64,000 bases of DNA, from positions 1 through 64,000 of the forward strand of contig JAKBJU010000003.1 of the NCBI GenBank assembly GCA_021835845.1, given 5' to 3'. Below, piece by piece: positions 45,719 to 55,454 of this stretch. Every line of letters begins with the position of its first letter. Position 1 is the first letter of the stretch. A program made the translations under genes and the position numbers. Below the pieces are notes generated by a model, which was given only the letters and a program-made list of their open reading frames with translations, had not been told where the DNA came from and did no database searches. Origin of the DNA: Pseudomonadota bacterium. Lineage in GTDB: Bacteria > Pseudomonadota > Gammaproteobacteria > Burkholderiales > JABEVD01.

Positions 45719-46244
45719 AATTCCTGCGACCAGGGAAGATCATCATGTCTCCCGCATGGCGGCCCTTGCAATAGGGCTTTCCTTCGTGGATGCCGCAATT
45801 CCGCTTCCAGTTCCGGGAGTCAAGCCTGGCTTTGCGAATATCGTGGTATTGATCGTGCTCGCGCGCTACGGCGTCAAGACTGCGGCATGGGTTTCAATGC
45901 TGCGCGTATTCGCGGGGAGCCTGCTGTTCGGATCCTTCCTCTCTCCCGGGTTCTTTCTCAGCCTTTGCGGCGCGCTTTGCAGCCTTGCCGCCCTGTTCCT
46001 GGCAAGCGCGCTTCCGGAAAAATATTTCGGTGCAGTGAGCCGCAGCGTGATCGCGGCTTTCGCGCATATTTCCGGGCAACTGATGCTGGCCTATTTCTGG
46101 CTGATTCCCCATGTCGGGCTGTTTTCGCTTGCGCCCTTCTTCGCGGCGGCCGCGCTTCTTTTCGGCACGGTCAACGGTCTGGTCGCTGCGCATTTCCTGG
46201 AATGCGAAAAAGTTGAGGCGGCTCCTCAAGTTCCCATACAATGA
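45699..46244 (+). CDS. Gx transporter family protein (Hpre_diP_synt_I-like)
   Basis: A 181-aa membrane protein with about five TM segments. IPLPVPGVKPGFANIVVLIVLARYG is the family signature, shared with proteins once annotated as heptaprenyl diphosphate synthase component I. It overlaps the NusG-II gene by 20 bp. The substrate is not established. Confidence 0.85.
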   Translation: MIRSTIEIPATREDHHVSRMAALAIGLSFVDAAIPLPVPGVKPGFANIVVLIVLARYGVKTAAWVSMLRVFAGSLLFGSFLSPGFFLSLCGALCSLAALFLASALPEKYFGAVSRSVIAAFAHISGQLMLAYFWLIPHVGLFSLAPFFAAAALLFGTVNGLVAAHFLECEKVEAAPQVPIQ

Positions 46245-46248
46245 CCGG

Positions 46249-46872
46249 ATGAACAAGGAAAAAACCATCGCACTGGCGCTGACGGGGGCATCGGGCATGC
46301 CCTACGCCATCAGGCTGATCGAGAAAATCCTGGAAAGCGGGGCTCGCCTCTATCTCGTTTATTCCCCGGTGGCGCAGATCGTCATCAAGCAGGAAATGGG
46401 GTTTGCCCTGCCATCCAGGGCGAGCGAGGCGGAAGGCTATTTCATCGAACGCTTCAGGCCGGAACCGGGAAGGCTCCGTGTGTTCGGGCGCGAGGAATGG
46501 TTCGCCCCGGTAACCTCCGGTTCCAATCCGCCTGACGCGATGGTGGTTTGCCCCTGCACGATGGGAAGCCTTGCGGCATTTGCCGCCGGCATGAGCCAGA
46601 ATGTCATCGAGCGCGCAGTGGACGTGATGCTGAAGGAGCGCAAGAAGCTCATCATCGTGCCGAGAGAGACCCCGTTCTCGACGATCCACCTCGAGAACAT
46701 GCTGAGGCTTGCCCGGGCAGGGGCGGTCATACTGCCGGCGAACCCCGGTTTCTACCAGCATCCGCAATCCGTGGACGACCTGGTGGATTACATCGTCGCG
46801 AGGATACTGGATCACCTCGACATACCGCAGAACATTTCCGCCAGATGGGGCGAAATCGAAGGAGATTCATGA
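46249..46872 (+). CDS. ubiX: UbiX, flavin prenyltransferase
   Basis: A 207-aa flavoprotein making prenylated FMN for the UbiD decarboxylase (ubiquinone synthesis). [64 protein letters not shown] are typical. Start at ATG 46249. Its stop overlaps the start of sucC. Confidence 0.93.
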   Translation: MNKEKTIALALTGASGMPYAIRLIEKILESGARLYLVYSPVAQIVIKQEMGFALPSRASEAEGYFIERFRPEPGRLRVFGREEWFAPVTSGSNPPDAMVVCPCTMGSLAAFAAGMSQNVIERAVDVMLKERKKLIIVPRETPFSTIHLENMLRLARAGAVILPANPGFYQHPQSVDDLVDYIVARILDHLDIPQNISARWGEIEGDS

Positions 46873-48035
46873 AAATACACGAATACCAGGCGAAGGAAAT
46901 CTTGCGGGAATACGGCGTTCCGACTCCCCGGGGTTTTCCTGCATTCAGCGTGATGGATGCGGTAGAAAATGCGCAAAGGCTGGGCGGCGATACCTGGGTG
47001 GTGAAGGCGCAGATCCATGCGGGAGGGCGCGGCAAGGCAGGTGGGGTGAAGGTCGCAAGATCCGGCGGCGAACTCGAAAGGTTCGCCGGCGAGATGCTCG
47101 GCATGCATCTCGTGACGCCCCAGACAGGGGAAGAAGGCCGAATCGTCAGACGCCTCCTGATCGAGGAGGGCGCACAGATAGCTGCCGAATATTATGCCGG
47201 AATCGTCGTGGACAGGGGCTCGCAGCGTGTGGTGCTGATAGCCAGCCGGGAAGGCGGAACGGAAATCGAGGAAGTCGCGCGGGATGCGCCCGAGAAAATA
47301 CACAAGGTTGCCATCGACCCGGGCAAGGGGCTGCTCCGGCAGGATGCCGCAGATGTCGCGCGCAAGATAGGCATTCCGGAAAGCGCAGTGGATGCCGCGG
47401 GCGAATTCTTCATGGCGCTTTACCGGGCTTTCGTCGAAAAGGACGCCATGCTGCTTGAAGTCAATCCCATGATCCTGGACAGGAGCGGCAGGCTGCTCGC
47501 CTTGGATGCCAAGATCAATTTCGATGACAATGCGCTTTATCGGCATCCTGAAATACTGGCGCTGCGCGATCTGGACGAGGAAGATCCTGCGGAGATCGAG
47601 GCGTCCAGATTCGGACTTTCCTATATTTCGCTGGACGGGAACATCGGCTGTCTCGTCAACGGGGCCGGGCTCGCGATGGCAACCATGGATATCGTGAAGC
47701 TCTACGGCGCTTCCCCCGCCAACTTTCTGGATGTGGGAGGGGGGGCCACGGTCGAGAAGGTCACGGAAGCCTTCAAGCTGATGCTGGCGAATCCCAAGGT
47801 CGAGGTGATCCTCGTCAACATATTCGGCGGAATCATGAAGTGCGATGTGATCGCACAGGGAATCGTTGAGGCGGCGAGGCAGGTCGCGCTCAATGTGCCG
47901 CTGGTGGTGAGGCTGGAAGGCACCCATGTGGAGCTCGGCAAGAAAATCCTGGCGGAATCCGGGCTGCCGATCATTTCGGCGAATACCATGATGGATGCTG
48001 CGAAAATGGCGGTCGATGCCGCGAAAGGCCACTGA
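46869..48035 (+). CDS. sucC: succinyl-CoA synthetase beta subunit (ADP-forming)
   Basis: A 388-aa ATP-grasp subunit. [21 protein letters not shown], the [16 protein letters not shown] loop, [10 protein letters not shown] and [16 protein letters not shown] are family motifs. It forms succinyl-CoA/ATP in the TCA cycle with SucD. Overlaps sucD by 1 bp. Confidence 0.96.
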   Translation: MKIHEYQAKEILREYGVPTPRGFPAFSVMDAVENAQRLGGDTWVVKAQIHAGGRGKAGGVKVARSGGELERFAGEMLGMHLVTPQTGEEGRIVRRLLIEEGAQIAAEYYAGIVVDRGSQRVVLIASREGGTEIEEVARDAPEKIHKVAIDPGKGLLRQDAADVARKIGIPESAVDAAGEFFMALYRAFVEKDAMLLEVNPMILDRSGRLLALDAKINFDDNALYRHPEILALRDLDEEDPAEIEASRFGLSYISLDGNIGCLVNGAGLAMATMDIVKLYGASPANFLDVGGGATVEKVTEAFKLMLANPKVEVILVNIFGGIMKCDVIAQGIVEAARQVALNVPLVVRLEGTHVELGKKILAESGLPIISANTMMDAAKMAVDAAKGH

Positions 48036-48910
48036 TGTCCATACTTGTCGACAGGAACACCAGAGTGATGACGCAGGGCATGACCGGGAAAACCGGCATG
48101 TTCCACACCGTGCAGTGCAAAAATTATGCGAACGGGGCCAACTGCTTCGTCGCCGGAGTGACTCCCGGAAAGGGCGGTCAGCACTTCGAGGGCATTCCCG
48201 TTTTCGACACGGTGAAGGAAGCGAAGCATTCGACGGGCGCTACCGTTTCGGTGATCTACGTCCCGCCTCCCTTCGCCGCTGCGGCGATCCTGGAGGCGGT
48301 CGAGGCGGAGCTCGATCTCGTGATCTGCATCACCGAAGGGATACCGGTCCATGACATGATCAATGTCAGATATCAGATGGAGGGAAGAAGAACGCTACTC
48401 ATCGGGCCGAACTGCCCCGGGATCATCACTCCGGACGAAATCAAGATCGGGATCATGCCCGGACATATCCACAAGAAGGGCAGGATAGGCGTGGTTTCGA
48501 GATCGGGAACGCTGACTTATGAAGCTGTCGGGCAATTGATGGAAGTCGGCCTCGGGCAGTCTTCCTGCGTCGGCATAGGCGGAGATCCGGTCAGCGGGCT
48601 CAAGCATGTCGATGTGATGAAGCGCTTCAACGAAGATCCCGAAACCGATGCGGTCATCATGGTCGGGGAAATAGGCGGAAACGACGAGGAAATCTGCGCG
48701 AAGTGGATCAGGGACAACATGCAAAAACCGGTGGTCGGATTCGTTGCGGGGCTCACCGCCCCTAAGAACAAGCGCATGGGCCATGCCGGCGCGATCATTT
48801 CGGGTGGGGAAGGCGGGGCTGAGGAAAAGCTCGCTGTCATGGAAGAATGCGGCATCCGGGTGACGCGCAATCCCTCCGAAATCGGCAGGCTCCTGAAGTC
48901 GGTTTTATGA
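48035..48910 (+). CDS. sucD: succinyl-CoA synthetase alpha subunit
   Basis: A 291-aa Rossmann-type CoA-binding subunit. [14 protein letters not shown] at the N-terminus and the phosphohistidine loop [16 protein letters not shown] (His of GHAGAI). Length is normal. Last gene before a 66-bp gap. Confidence 0.96.
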   Translation: MSILVDRNTRVMTQGMTGKTGMFHTVQCKNYANGANCFVAGVTPGKGGQHFEGIPVFDTVKEAKHSTGATVSVIYVPPPFAAAAILEAVEAELDLVICITEGIPVHDMINVRYQMEGRRTLLIGPNCPGIITPDEIKIGIMPGHIHKKGRIGVVSRSGTLTYEAVGQLMEVGLGQSSCVGIGGDPVSGLKHVDVMKRFNEDPETDAVIMVGEIGGNDEEICAKWIRDNMQKPVVGFVAGLTAPKNKRMGHAGAIISGGEGGAEEKLAVMEECGIRVTRNPSEIGRLLKSVL

Positions 48911-48976
48911 ATTGCGCACCTCCATTATCCTGCCTGATGGTGCATAATTGCCAGGGATGAGTTCATTCAACGTGAC

Positions 48977-49786
48977 ATGGATTTAAGCCGCGCTCTCGAA
49001 ATCGTCTGCTGCTCCGACACGGGACGGGTGCGGTCCCACAACGAGGACAGCATCGCTTGCGATGCGGCAGACGGCCTTGTCGTTCTGGCGGACGGCATGG
49101 GCGGATACAATGCCGGGGAAGTGGCGAGCGGGATTGCGGTGACATTGATGGCTTCCGGTGTGAAGGAAGCGCTGGCACAGGCCGAAGAGCGGGATGTCAA
49201 AAGCGGCGAGAGTCTGCTGCGCGATCAGGTGATTGCGGCAAACAGCGCGATTTTCGAGGCTGCGCATGGCAGGGCGGACTATGCGGGAATGGGCACGACG
49301 GTGGTTGCCGCACTCTTTTATGATGACAGGGTGAGCGTCGCGCACCTCGGGGATTCCCGGCTGTACAGGCTGCGTGGCGAGAAACTGGATCTCCTGACTC
49401 GCGACCATTCGCTGCTCCAGGAGCAGCTGGACAGGGGCATGCTTACCCTGGAAGAGGCCAGGGTGTCCCGGCATAGGAATATCGTGACGCGGGCGCTTGG
49501 CGTCGAGCGGGAAGCGGATGTGGAAGTCGGGAGCTTCGCTGTCCTGCCGGACGATATTTACCTGCTATGTTCGGACGGTTTGAACGACATGCTCGAAGAC
49601 GAGGAAATCCGGCTTGCCATGCAGACACTGAAGCCGAACATCAAACTGGCGGCGGATCATCTGGTCGAGCTTGCCAATCAACATGGCGGGCGCGACAATA
49701 TTTCGGTGATCCTGGTCAAGGTGAAGCAGGGTTTCGCTGTCCGCAAGGGACTGATTGCAAAATTCAGGTCGTCTTTCAGAAAATGA
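48977..49786 (+). CDS. PP2C-family serine/threonine phosphatase
   Basis: A 269-aa PPM phosphatase. Metal ligands are visible: DTGRVRSHNEDS, VLADGMGGYNAGEVAS, AHLGDSRLYRL, YLLCSDGLNDML and GGRDNISVILVKV. This is the Stp1/PppA type that opposes Hanks-type kinases. No kinase gene is adjacent; the FHA gene begins 13 bp downstream. Confidence 0.93.
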   Translation: MDLSRALEIVCCSDTGRVRSHNEDSIACDAADGLVVLADGMGGYNAGEVASGIAVTLMASGVKEALAQAEERDVKSGESLLRDQVIAANSAIFEAAHGRADYAGMGTTVVAALFYDDRVSVAHLGDSRLYRLRGEKLDLLTRDHSLLQEQLDRGMLTLEEARVSRHRNIVTRALGVEREADVEVGSFAVLPDDIYLLCSDGLNDMLEDEEIRLAMQTLKPNIKLAADHLVELANQHGGRDNISVILVKVKQGFAVRKGLIAKFRSSFRK

Positions 49787-49799
49787 GGGGGCAGCTTTT

Positions 49800-50468
49800 A
49801 TGTCGAAATTGATCCTCAGCCTTGAAGACGGAACACGCAAGGAATACCTGCTTGACAGGGAACGCATCCGGATCGGGCGGAAATCCGGCAACGACATCCA
49901 GATAACCGATACCGCAGTGAGCGGGGAGCACGCCCTCGTCATCACGATTCTCAACGATTCCTTCCTGGAGGACCTGGCAAGCACGAACGGCACGAAGGTG
50001 AATGGAAAGCCTGTCAAGAAGTGCTTCCTTCAGCATGAGGACATCATCGAGATCGGAAAATTCAGGCTGACCTATGTTCGCGGAGATGCGCCTGTGCGGG
50101 ATTTCGAAAAAACCGTCATGCTGCGTCCAAAGGCCCCGCCCGCCATGCTGCCCGCTGCCGTTGCAACTCCGAGCGACACGCCTCAGACGCGGTCGCCAGC
50201 CGGTCGGGCCATTGCGGCGATGCGGCTTCTCACTGGGCCGGGTACGGGAAGGGAGCTCGATCTTGTCAAGAATCTGACCACGCTCGGCAAGCCCGGGGTG
50301 CAGGTCGCGATGATCACGAGACGCCCGCAGGGGTTTTTCGTCGCCCATGTGGATGGGGACAGATCGCCGCTTCTGAACGGGCGGGCAATCGGCTTTCAGT
50401 CGCATCCGTTGCAAAATCACGATATCCTGGAGCTGGCCGGAATCAGGATGGAATTTTTTCTCAGGTAG
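49800..50468 (+). CDS. FHA domain protein
   Basis: A 222-aa protein. The N-terminal FHA domain (about residues 5-95) has IRIGRKSGNDIQITDTAVSGEHALV and EDLASTNGTKVNGKPV, the phosphothreonine-binding loops. A flexible Pro/Thr-rich linker follows. The C-terminal part has a degenerate FHA-like fold (PLLNGRAIGFQSHPLQNHDILELAGIRMEFF). The start is the ATG at 49800; the frame upstream lies within the phosphatase gene. Confidence 0.9.
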   Translation: MSKLILSLEDGTRKEYLLDRERIRIGRKSGNDIQITDTAVSGEHALVITILNDSFLEDLASTNGTKVNGKPVKKCFLQHEDIIEIGKFRLTYVRGDAPVRDFEKTVMLRPKAPPAMLPAAVATPSDTPQTRSPAGRAIAAMRLLTGPGTGRELDLVKNLTTLGKPGVQVAMITRRPQGFFVAHVDGDRSPLLNGRAIGFQSHPLQNHDILELAGIRMEFFLR

Positions 50469-50481
50469 GCGGACTCAAACA

Positions 50482-51246
50482 GTGAAGCTCAGAATTCTTG
50501 GGTGCAGCGGAGGAATCGGCGGCGCATTGCGGACCACCTCCTTTCTGCTGGACCACGATGTGCTGATCGATGCCGGCACCGGCGTGGGCAATCTCTCCCT
50601 CGAGGAGATGAGCCTGGTCGACCATGTGTTCCTGACGCATGCCCACCTCGATCACATCGCCTCCATTCCCCTTCTTTTGGACAGCGTGGGCTATCTGAGG
50701 GGGAAACCGGTCACCATCCATGCGATTCCCGAGACGATAGCTGCCTTGCAGCAGCATATCTTCAACGACGTGATATGGCCGGATTTCGCCAGGATTCCCA
50801 CGCCGGATTCCCCCTATTTGCGTTACGAGGTCGTCGTCCCGGGAAAAGCCACGTATCTTGCGGGGCGCAGCATCACCCCGCTGCCTGCGAACCATACGGT
50901 TCCCGCGGTGGGCTATCATCTGGATAGCGGGGAAGGAAGCTTGGTGTTCAGCGGCGACACGACGACCTGCGACGCACTCTGGGATGCGGTCAACTGCATT
51001 TCGAATCTGAAATATCTGATCGTTGAGACGGCCTTTTCGGACAAGGAGCGCGATCTCGCCAGGCTCTCCAGGCATCTCTGCCCCAGCCTGCTGCGGACCG
51101 AACTGAGGAAATTCAAGGGGAGTGTGCCGATCTATATCACCCATCTCAAGCCTGGCGAGATGGGCCTCATCATGCAGGAAATCGAACAGAATGCGGAGGG
51201 CGTGAAGCCCCGGATGCTGGTGAACGATCAGGTTCTCGAGTTTTGA
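50482..51246 (+). CDS. MBL-fold 3',5'-cyclic-nucleotide phosphodiesterase-like protein (class II)
   Basis: A 254-aa metallo-beta-lactamase-fold protein. Metal site HAHLDHIASIPLLLDSV, with further ligands in PANHTVPAVGYHL and SGDTTTCDALWD. It resembles the class II cAMP phosphodiesterases (PDE1/CpdP type). This suggests cleavage of cAMP, although MBL-fold proteins vary in substrate. It is 1 bp upstream of the GAF-PulE gene. Confidence 0.8.
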   Translation: MKLRILGCSGGIGGALRTTSFLLDHDVLIDAGTGVGNLSLEEMSLVDHVFLTHAHLDHIASIPLLLDSVGYLRGKPVTIHAIPETIAALQQHIFNDVIWPDFARIPTPDSPYLRYEVVVPGKATYLAGRSITPLPANHTVPAVGYHLDSGEGSLVFSGDTTTCDALWDAVNCISNLKYLIVETAFSDKERDLARLSRHLCPSLLRTELRKFKGSVPIYITHLKPGEMGLIMQEIEQNAEGVKPRMLVNDQVLEF

Positions 51247-51247
51247 T

Positions 51248-53632
51248 ATGACCAGGGCGACGGAGAGAGACAGCGATACCATGCCTGCAGTTCAGGATAG
51301 CCTTGCCGATGTCAGCACCAAGCTGAATTTTTCCAGGTCGCTTCAGGCGCTGACCAACCGGATCCATGCCACAAGCAATATCGACGAGATCATATTCGAT
51401 CTCGGTAACGACATCTGCACGCTTTTCAATGCCGACAGGGTCACGATTTACGTGATCGGCGAAGACAAGGCTTCGATCATCTCGAAGGTCAAGACCGGCC
51501 TGTCCTCCTTCAAGGATTTGAGGCTGCCGATTTCCGAGCAGAGCATTGCAGGTTATGCCGCATTCCACAAGAAGGTGTTGAACCTGAAGGATGTGTACGA
51601 CGAGAAGGAGCTTCAGTCTTTCAGCCCCCACCTTCATTTCATGCGCGAGGTCGACAAGAGAACGGGCTACAGGACCAAACAGATGCTCGTCGCGCCCATC
51701 ATCGATGCCGCCGACAAGGAACTGGTCGGGGTGCTGCAGATCATCAACAACAAGCTGGGCCTGCCTTTCCAGCCCATGGCGGAAGAGGGAATGGTCGAAC
51801 TTGCCAAGACCCTGGCCATCGCCCTCAAGCAGAGGCAGCGTTCCCACCAGCTCGTCAGGACCCGCTTCGATCTTTTGATCGCTGACGGCGTGATTTCGGC
51901 AGTCGAGTTCGATCTTGCTTCGCGCTCGGCAAGAAGGCGAGGGGTGTCGATCGAGGACGTGCTCATCGAAGAATTTCAGGTCAAGCTGTCCGATCTGGGC
52001 AAATCGCTCGCCCATTTCTTCAGGGTGGAATACGAGCCGTTCAGGCCCGACAGGATCAGGCCGCCAGATCTCCTGAAAAACATAAAGCGCGATTATGTGG
52101 AGACAAACCAGTGGGTTCCCGTGGATGAAACGAAGGATGGGCTGATCGTCATCAGCCCGGACCCGGAGAGGGTGCAGGCTTCGCGCATCGTCAACAATGT
52201 CTTTCCCAAGCACAAGCTGATTTACAGGGTCTGCACGCTGCGGGAATTTGCGCAGACCGTCGAGCAGTTCTACGGCAGCGGGGAAGGCAGCTCTACCATA
52301 GGGGAATTGCTTTCTTCCATGGATGGGGAGAGCGAAAGCGAGGATATTTCAGATGAGATGTCCGCTGCCGCAGACAACGAGCTCGTCAAGCTCGTCAACA
52401 AGATCATCATCGATGCCCACAAGATGGGCGCATCCGACATCCATATAGAACCTTATCCCGGCAAGGGGAAAATTCAGGTCCGTTTTCGCAAGGATGGAAC
52501 GCTGCTGCCCTACGTCGAGATTCCTTCGACCTATCGGAATGCCATCGTGGCTCGCATCAAGATCATGTGCGATCTGGACATTTCGGAAAAGAGGCGTCCG
52601 CAGGACGGCAAGATCCAGTTCAGGAAATTCGGGCCGCTCAACATCGAACTGAGGGTTGCCACCATTCCTTCGTCCGGGGGAATGGAGGATATCGTGATGC
52701 GCATACTGGCTTCCGGGGAGCCCATCCCGATCGAGAAGATCGGTCTTTCGAAGCCTGCCCTGGAAACGCTCAAGGGCATTGTCACCAAGCCTTACGGACT
52801 GTTCTTCGTTTGCGGACCGACGGGTTCCGGAAAAACGACGACGCTGCATTCGGTGCTGGGATTCATCAATACCCCGCAGACCAAAATTTGGACTGCAGAG
52901 GATCCCGTTGAAATCACGCAGAAAGGGTTGCGCCAGGTGCAGATGAATCCCAAGGCAGGGTTCACTTTTGCGGTTGCAATGCGCGCTTTCCTGCGCGCCG
53001 ACCCCGATGTGATCATGGTGGGCGAAATGCGGGACCATGAGACCACTTCGGTCGGCATAGAGGCGTCCCTGACGGGACACCTTGTCATGTCCACGCTGCA
53101 CACCAACAGCGCGCCCGAGAGCATTGTCAGGCTCCTGGACATGGGAATGGATCCTTTCAATTTCGCCGATGCGATTCTTGGCATACTGGCCCAGCGCTTG
53201 ATCAAGCGCCTGTGCAAGCATTGCAAGCGGCCGGAAGTCGCCAGCGAAGAGGAAATAGGGCGGCTGCTTTCGGAATATTGCGAGGAATTGAGGCATACCG
53301 AAGCCTGGAAGCGGGATTCCAAGGCTGTGATGGGGAAGATATACGACGAATGGGTCAAAGCCCATGCGAACGAAAAGGGGGAGTTCACGCTCTATCGTCA
53401 GGCGGGATGCCCAGAATGCAGCGGGACGGGCTACAGCGGCCGTCTCGGCATATTCGAACTGCTCGAAGGGACGGATGCCGTGAAGAAGAATATCCAGGAG
53501 CGCGCGCGCGTTTCCGAACTGCTCGCAACCGCGCTTTCGGAGGGGATGAGAACGCTGAAGCAGGACGGCATCGAGAAAGTGCTGCGGGGTATCACCGACA
53601 TGCAGCAGGTGAGATCGGCATGCATAAAATAA
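51248..53632 (+). CDS. GspE/PulE-type ATPase with N-terminal GAF domain
   Basis: A 794-aa protein. GAF domain about residues 20-200 (FSRSLQALTNRIHATSNIDEIIFDLGNDICTLFNADRVTIYVIG ... MLVAPIIDAADKELVGVLQIINN). A GspE N-terminal-like domain follows (FDLLIADGVISAVEFDLA; ISPDPERVQASRIVNNVF), then the full ATPase: Walker A GPTGSGKTTTLHS, EDPVEITQ, Walker B DPDVIMVGEMRD, STLHTNSAPESI, and a C-terminal tetracysteine (CKHCKRPE, CPECSGTGYSGR). No GspF gene is adjacent. It is probably a pilus or secretion motor tuned by a small ligand or redox signal. The start could be ATG 51248 or ATG 51281. Confidence 0.9.
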   Translation: MTRATERDSDTMPAVQDSLADVSTKLNFSRSLQALTNRIHATSNIDEIIFDLGNDICTLFNADRVTIYVIGEDKASIISKVKTGLSSFKDLRLPISEQSIAGYAAFHKKVLNLKDVYDEKELQSFSPHLHFMREVDKRTGYRTKQMLVAPIIDAADKELVGVLQIINNKLGLPFQPMAEEGMVELAKTLAIALKQRQRSHQLVRTRFDLLIADGVISAVEFDLASRSARRRGVSIEDVLIEEFQVKLSDLGKSLAHFFRVEYEPFRPDRIRPPDLLKNIKRDYVETNQWVPVDETKDGLIVISPDPERVQASRIVNNVFPKHKLIYRVCTLREFAQTVEQFYGSGEGSSTIGELLSSMDGESESEDISDEMSAAADNELVKLVNKIIIDAHKMGASDIHIEPYPGKGKIQVRFRKDGTLLPYVEIPSTYRNAIVARIKIMCDLDISEKRRPQDGKIQFRKFGPLNIELRVATIPSSGGMEDIVMRILASGEPIPIEKIGLSKPALETLKGIVTKPYGLFFVCGPTGSGKTTTLHSVLGFINTPQTKIWTAEDPVEITQKGLRQVQMNPKAGFTFAVAMRAFLRADPDVIMVGEMRDHETTSVGIEASLTGHLVMSTLHTNSAPESIVRLLDMGMDPFNFADAILGILAQRLIKRLCKHCKRPEVASEEEIGRLLSEYCEELRHTEAWKRDSKAVMGKIYDEWVKAHANEKGEFTLYRQAGCPECSGTGYSGRLGIFELLEGTDAVKKNIQERARVSELLATALSEGMRTLKQDGIEKVLRGITDMQQVRSACIK

Positions 53633-53657
53633 CGAGGATGAAATGAAGGGAGATACC

Positions 53658-55283
53658 ATGCAGGAGAATCATGTTTCAGGGAAAAGCGTCCCGGTTGCGG
53701 ATATTTTCAGGTGGATCGAGGAGCTCAACCATATCGGCGCTGCGCTGTCTACCCAGCGGGATATCGGCATGCTGCTCGAGACGATACTGCTTGCGGCGAT
53801 GAAGATCGCGAATGCCGACGGCGGCACGCTCTATCGCGTGGTCGACGGCAGGTGGATCCGGTTCGAGACGCTCCGGACCGATTCCCTCGGAATCGCCATG
53901 GGCGGCACGACAGGGAAGGAAATTACTTTCCCGCCCATTCCCCTCTACAAGGATAATGGGGAGCCGAACGATTCCCTGGTGGTGGCTCATGCCGTGCTGG
54001 GCGGCAGCACGATCAATATCCGGGACGTTTACCAGGAAAAGGACTTCGATTTTTCCGGAACGCGAAAGTTCGACGAGATGACGGGCTACCGGTCCCGATC
54101 CTTCCTTACCGTTCCGATGAAGAATCACGAGCAGGAAATCATCGGAGTGCTGCAGCTCATCAACGCCATGGACAGGGAAACAGGCGAGATCGTGGGTTTT
54201 TCGGAAGTGGACCAGAGCTTTGCCGAGTCGCTTGCCTCCCAGGCCGCGATTGCTTTGACGAACCGCCAGCTCATTCTTCAGCTGGAAGAACTGTTTGAAT
54301 CCTTCATCAAGGTGATCAACTATGCCATTGAAAGGAAATCGGAATATACCGGGAAGCATCTGGAGCGCGTTCCCGAGTTGACCATGATGCTGGCCGAAGC
54401 CGCCCATGCGGCGGACGAGGGGCCGCTCAGGGATTTCCAGATGACGGACAGGGACAGGAAGGAACTGCGACTTGCCGGCCTGCTTCATGATTGCGGGAAA
54501 ATCGTGACGCCCGTTCATGTCGTGGACAAATCGACCAAGCTGGAGACGATTTTCGACAGGATTCATACGGTCGAGGCTAAGTTCGGTGTCTTGAGGCGTG
54601 ATGCCGAAATAGGCTATCTGAAAGGCAGGATCGCCACTCCCGAAAAGGAACCGGAACTGGAGCGCGACTATCGCGCGGCCCTTGCGCAACTCGATGAAGA
54701 TCTCGGCTTTCTGAAGAAATGCAACATGGGTGGCGAATTCATGAGCGATGCAGACGTCGCTCGCGTCAAAGACCTAGCGGTACGCCACAAGGTTGACGGT
54801 GAGAATCTGCTTTCCGAGAACGAGGTCGACAATCTGACGATTAGGCGCGGCACGCTGAATGCCGCAGAGCGGCAGATTATCAACGACCACATCAGGGATA
54901 CGATAGATATGCTTGAAGCGCTGCCGTGGCCCAACCGCCTGAAGAACGTGCCCGAGTATGCTGGCGGACACCACGAGAAGATGGACGGGACGGGTTATCC
55001 GAAGGGCCTGAAGCGCGACGAGATGTCGGTGCAGGCGAGGATAATGGGAATTGCGGACATTTTCGAGGCGCTCACGGCCAAGGACCGCCCCTACAAGAAG
55101 GGCAAGACTCTGAGCGAGTCGCTGGCCATTCTCGGCAAGTTCTGTCTTGACAATCATGTCGACCCGGATCTTTTCGACATTTTCGTGAGCCGCAGGGTAT
55201 ATCTCGATTATGCGAACCAGTTCATGAGCCCGGAGCAGATCGACGAAGTCGATCATTCGAAAATTCCCGGCCACAGGATGTGA
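53658..55283 (+). CDS. GAF domain / HD-GYP domain protein
   Basis: A 541-aa predicted c-di-GMP phosphodiesterase. GAF domain about residues 20-200, resembling the GAF of the preceding gene. HD: LAGLLHDCGKIVTPVHVVDKSTKLE. GYP: GGHHEKMDGTGYPKGLKRDEMS; then MGIADIFEALTAKDRPYK. About 130 residues between HD and GYP include an unusual insertion (ATPEKEPELERDYRAALAQ). ATG 53658 is preferred over 53643 because GGGAGA lies just upstream. Catalytic residues appear intact. Confidence 0.9.
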   Translation: MQENHVSGKSVPVADIFRWIEELNHIGAALSTQRDIGMLLETILLAAMKIANADGGTLYRVVDGRWIRFETLRTDSLGIAMGGTTGKEITFPPIPLYKDNGEPNDSLVVAHAVLGGSTINIRDVYQEKDFDFSGTRKFDEMTGYRSRSFLTVPMKNHEQEIIGVLQLINAMDRETGEIVGFSEVDQSFAESLASQAAIALTNRQLILQLEELFESFIKVINYAIERKSEYTGKHLERVPELTMMLAEAAHAADEGPLRDFQMTDRDRKELRLAGLLHDCGKIVTPVHVVDKSTKLETIFDRIHTVEAKFGVLRRDAEIGYLKGRIATPEKEPELERDYRAALAQLDEDLGFLKKCNMGGEFMSDADVARVKDLAVRHKVDGENLLSENEVDNLTIRRGTLNAAERQIINDHIRDTIDMLEALPWPNRLKNVPEYAGGHHEKMDGTGYPKGLKRDEMSVQARIMGIADIFEALTAKDRPYKKGKTLSESLAILGKFCLDNHVDPDLFDIFVSRRVYLDYANQFMSPEQIDEVDHSKIPGHRM

Positions 55284-55379
55284 CGAAAAACGTCACTTTG
55301 TGACGGGGAGCGACGGTGGGATTGCGAATGTTGCGGGATGTGATCAGTGATTTCGGGGATTCCGGCGCCCTTTCTGTCC

Positions 55380-55395
55380 TGGCACGCCGCTTGCT
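55380..55395 (+). promoter_or_regulatory. sigma-54 promoter of pilA
   Basis: TGGCACGCCGCTTGCT matches the -24/-12 consensus TGGCAC-N5-TTGCW perfectly. The ATG of pilA is 60 bp downstream, leaving a leader of about 47 nt. PilR-type enhancer binding is expected upstream (55284-55380) but no site is identified. Confidence 0.88.
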
Positions 55396-55401
55396 TTTAT
55401 G

Positions 55402-55426
55402 CTTCCAGGAGTTTCGCTCCCGGAAG
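55402..55426 (+). other. hairpin in the pilA 5' leader
   Basis: CTTCC-A-GGAG / CTCC-C-GGAAG with loop TTTCG, lying right after the predicted transcription start. It could stabilise the abundant pilin mRNA. No T-run follows, so it is not a terminator. Confidence 0.5.
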
Positions 55427-55454
55427 TTTTTCAACCTTACATAGAGGGCTCATC

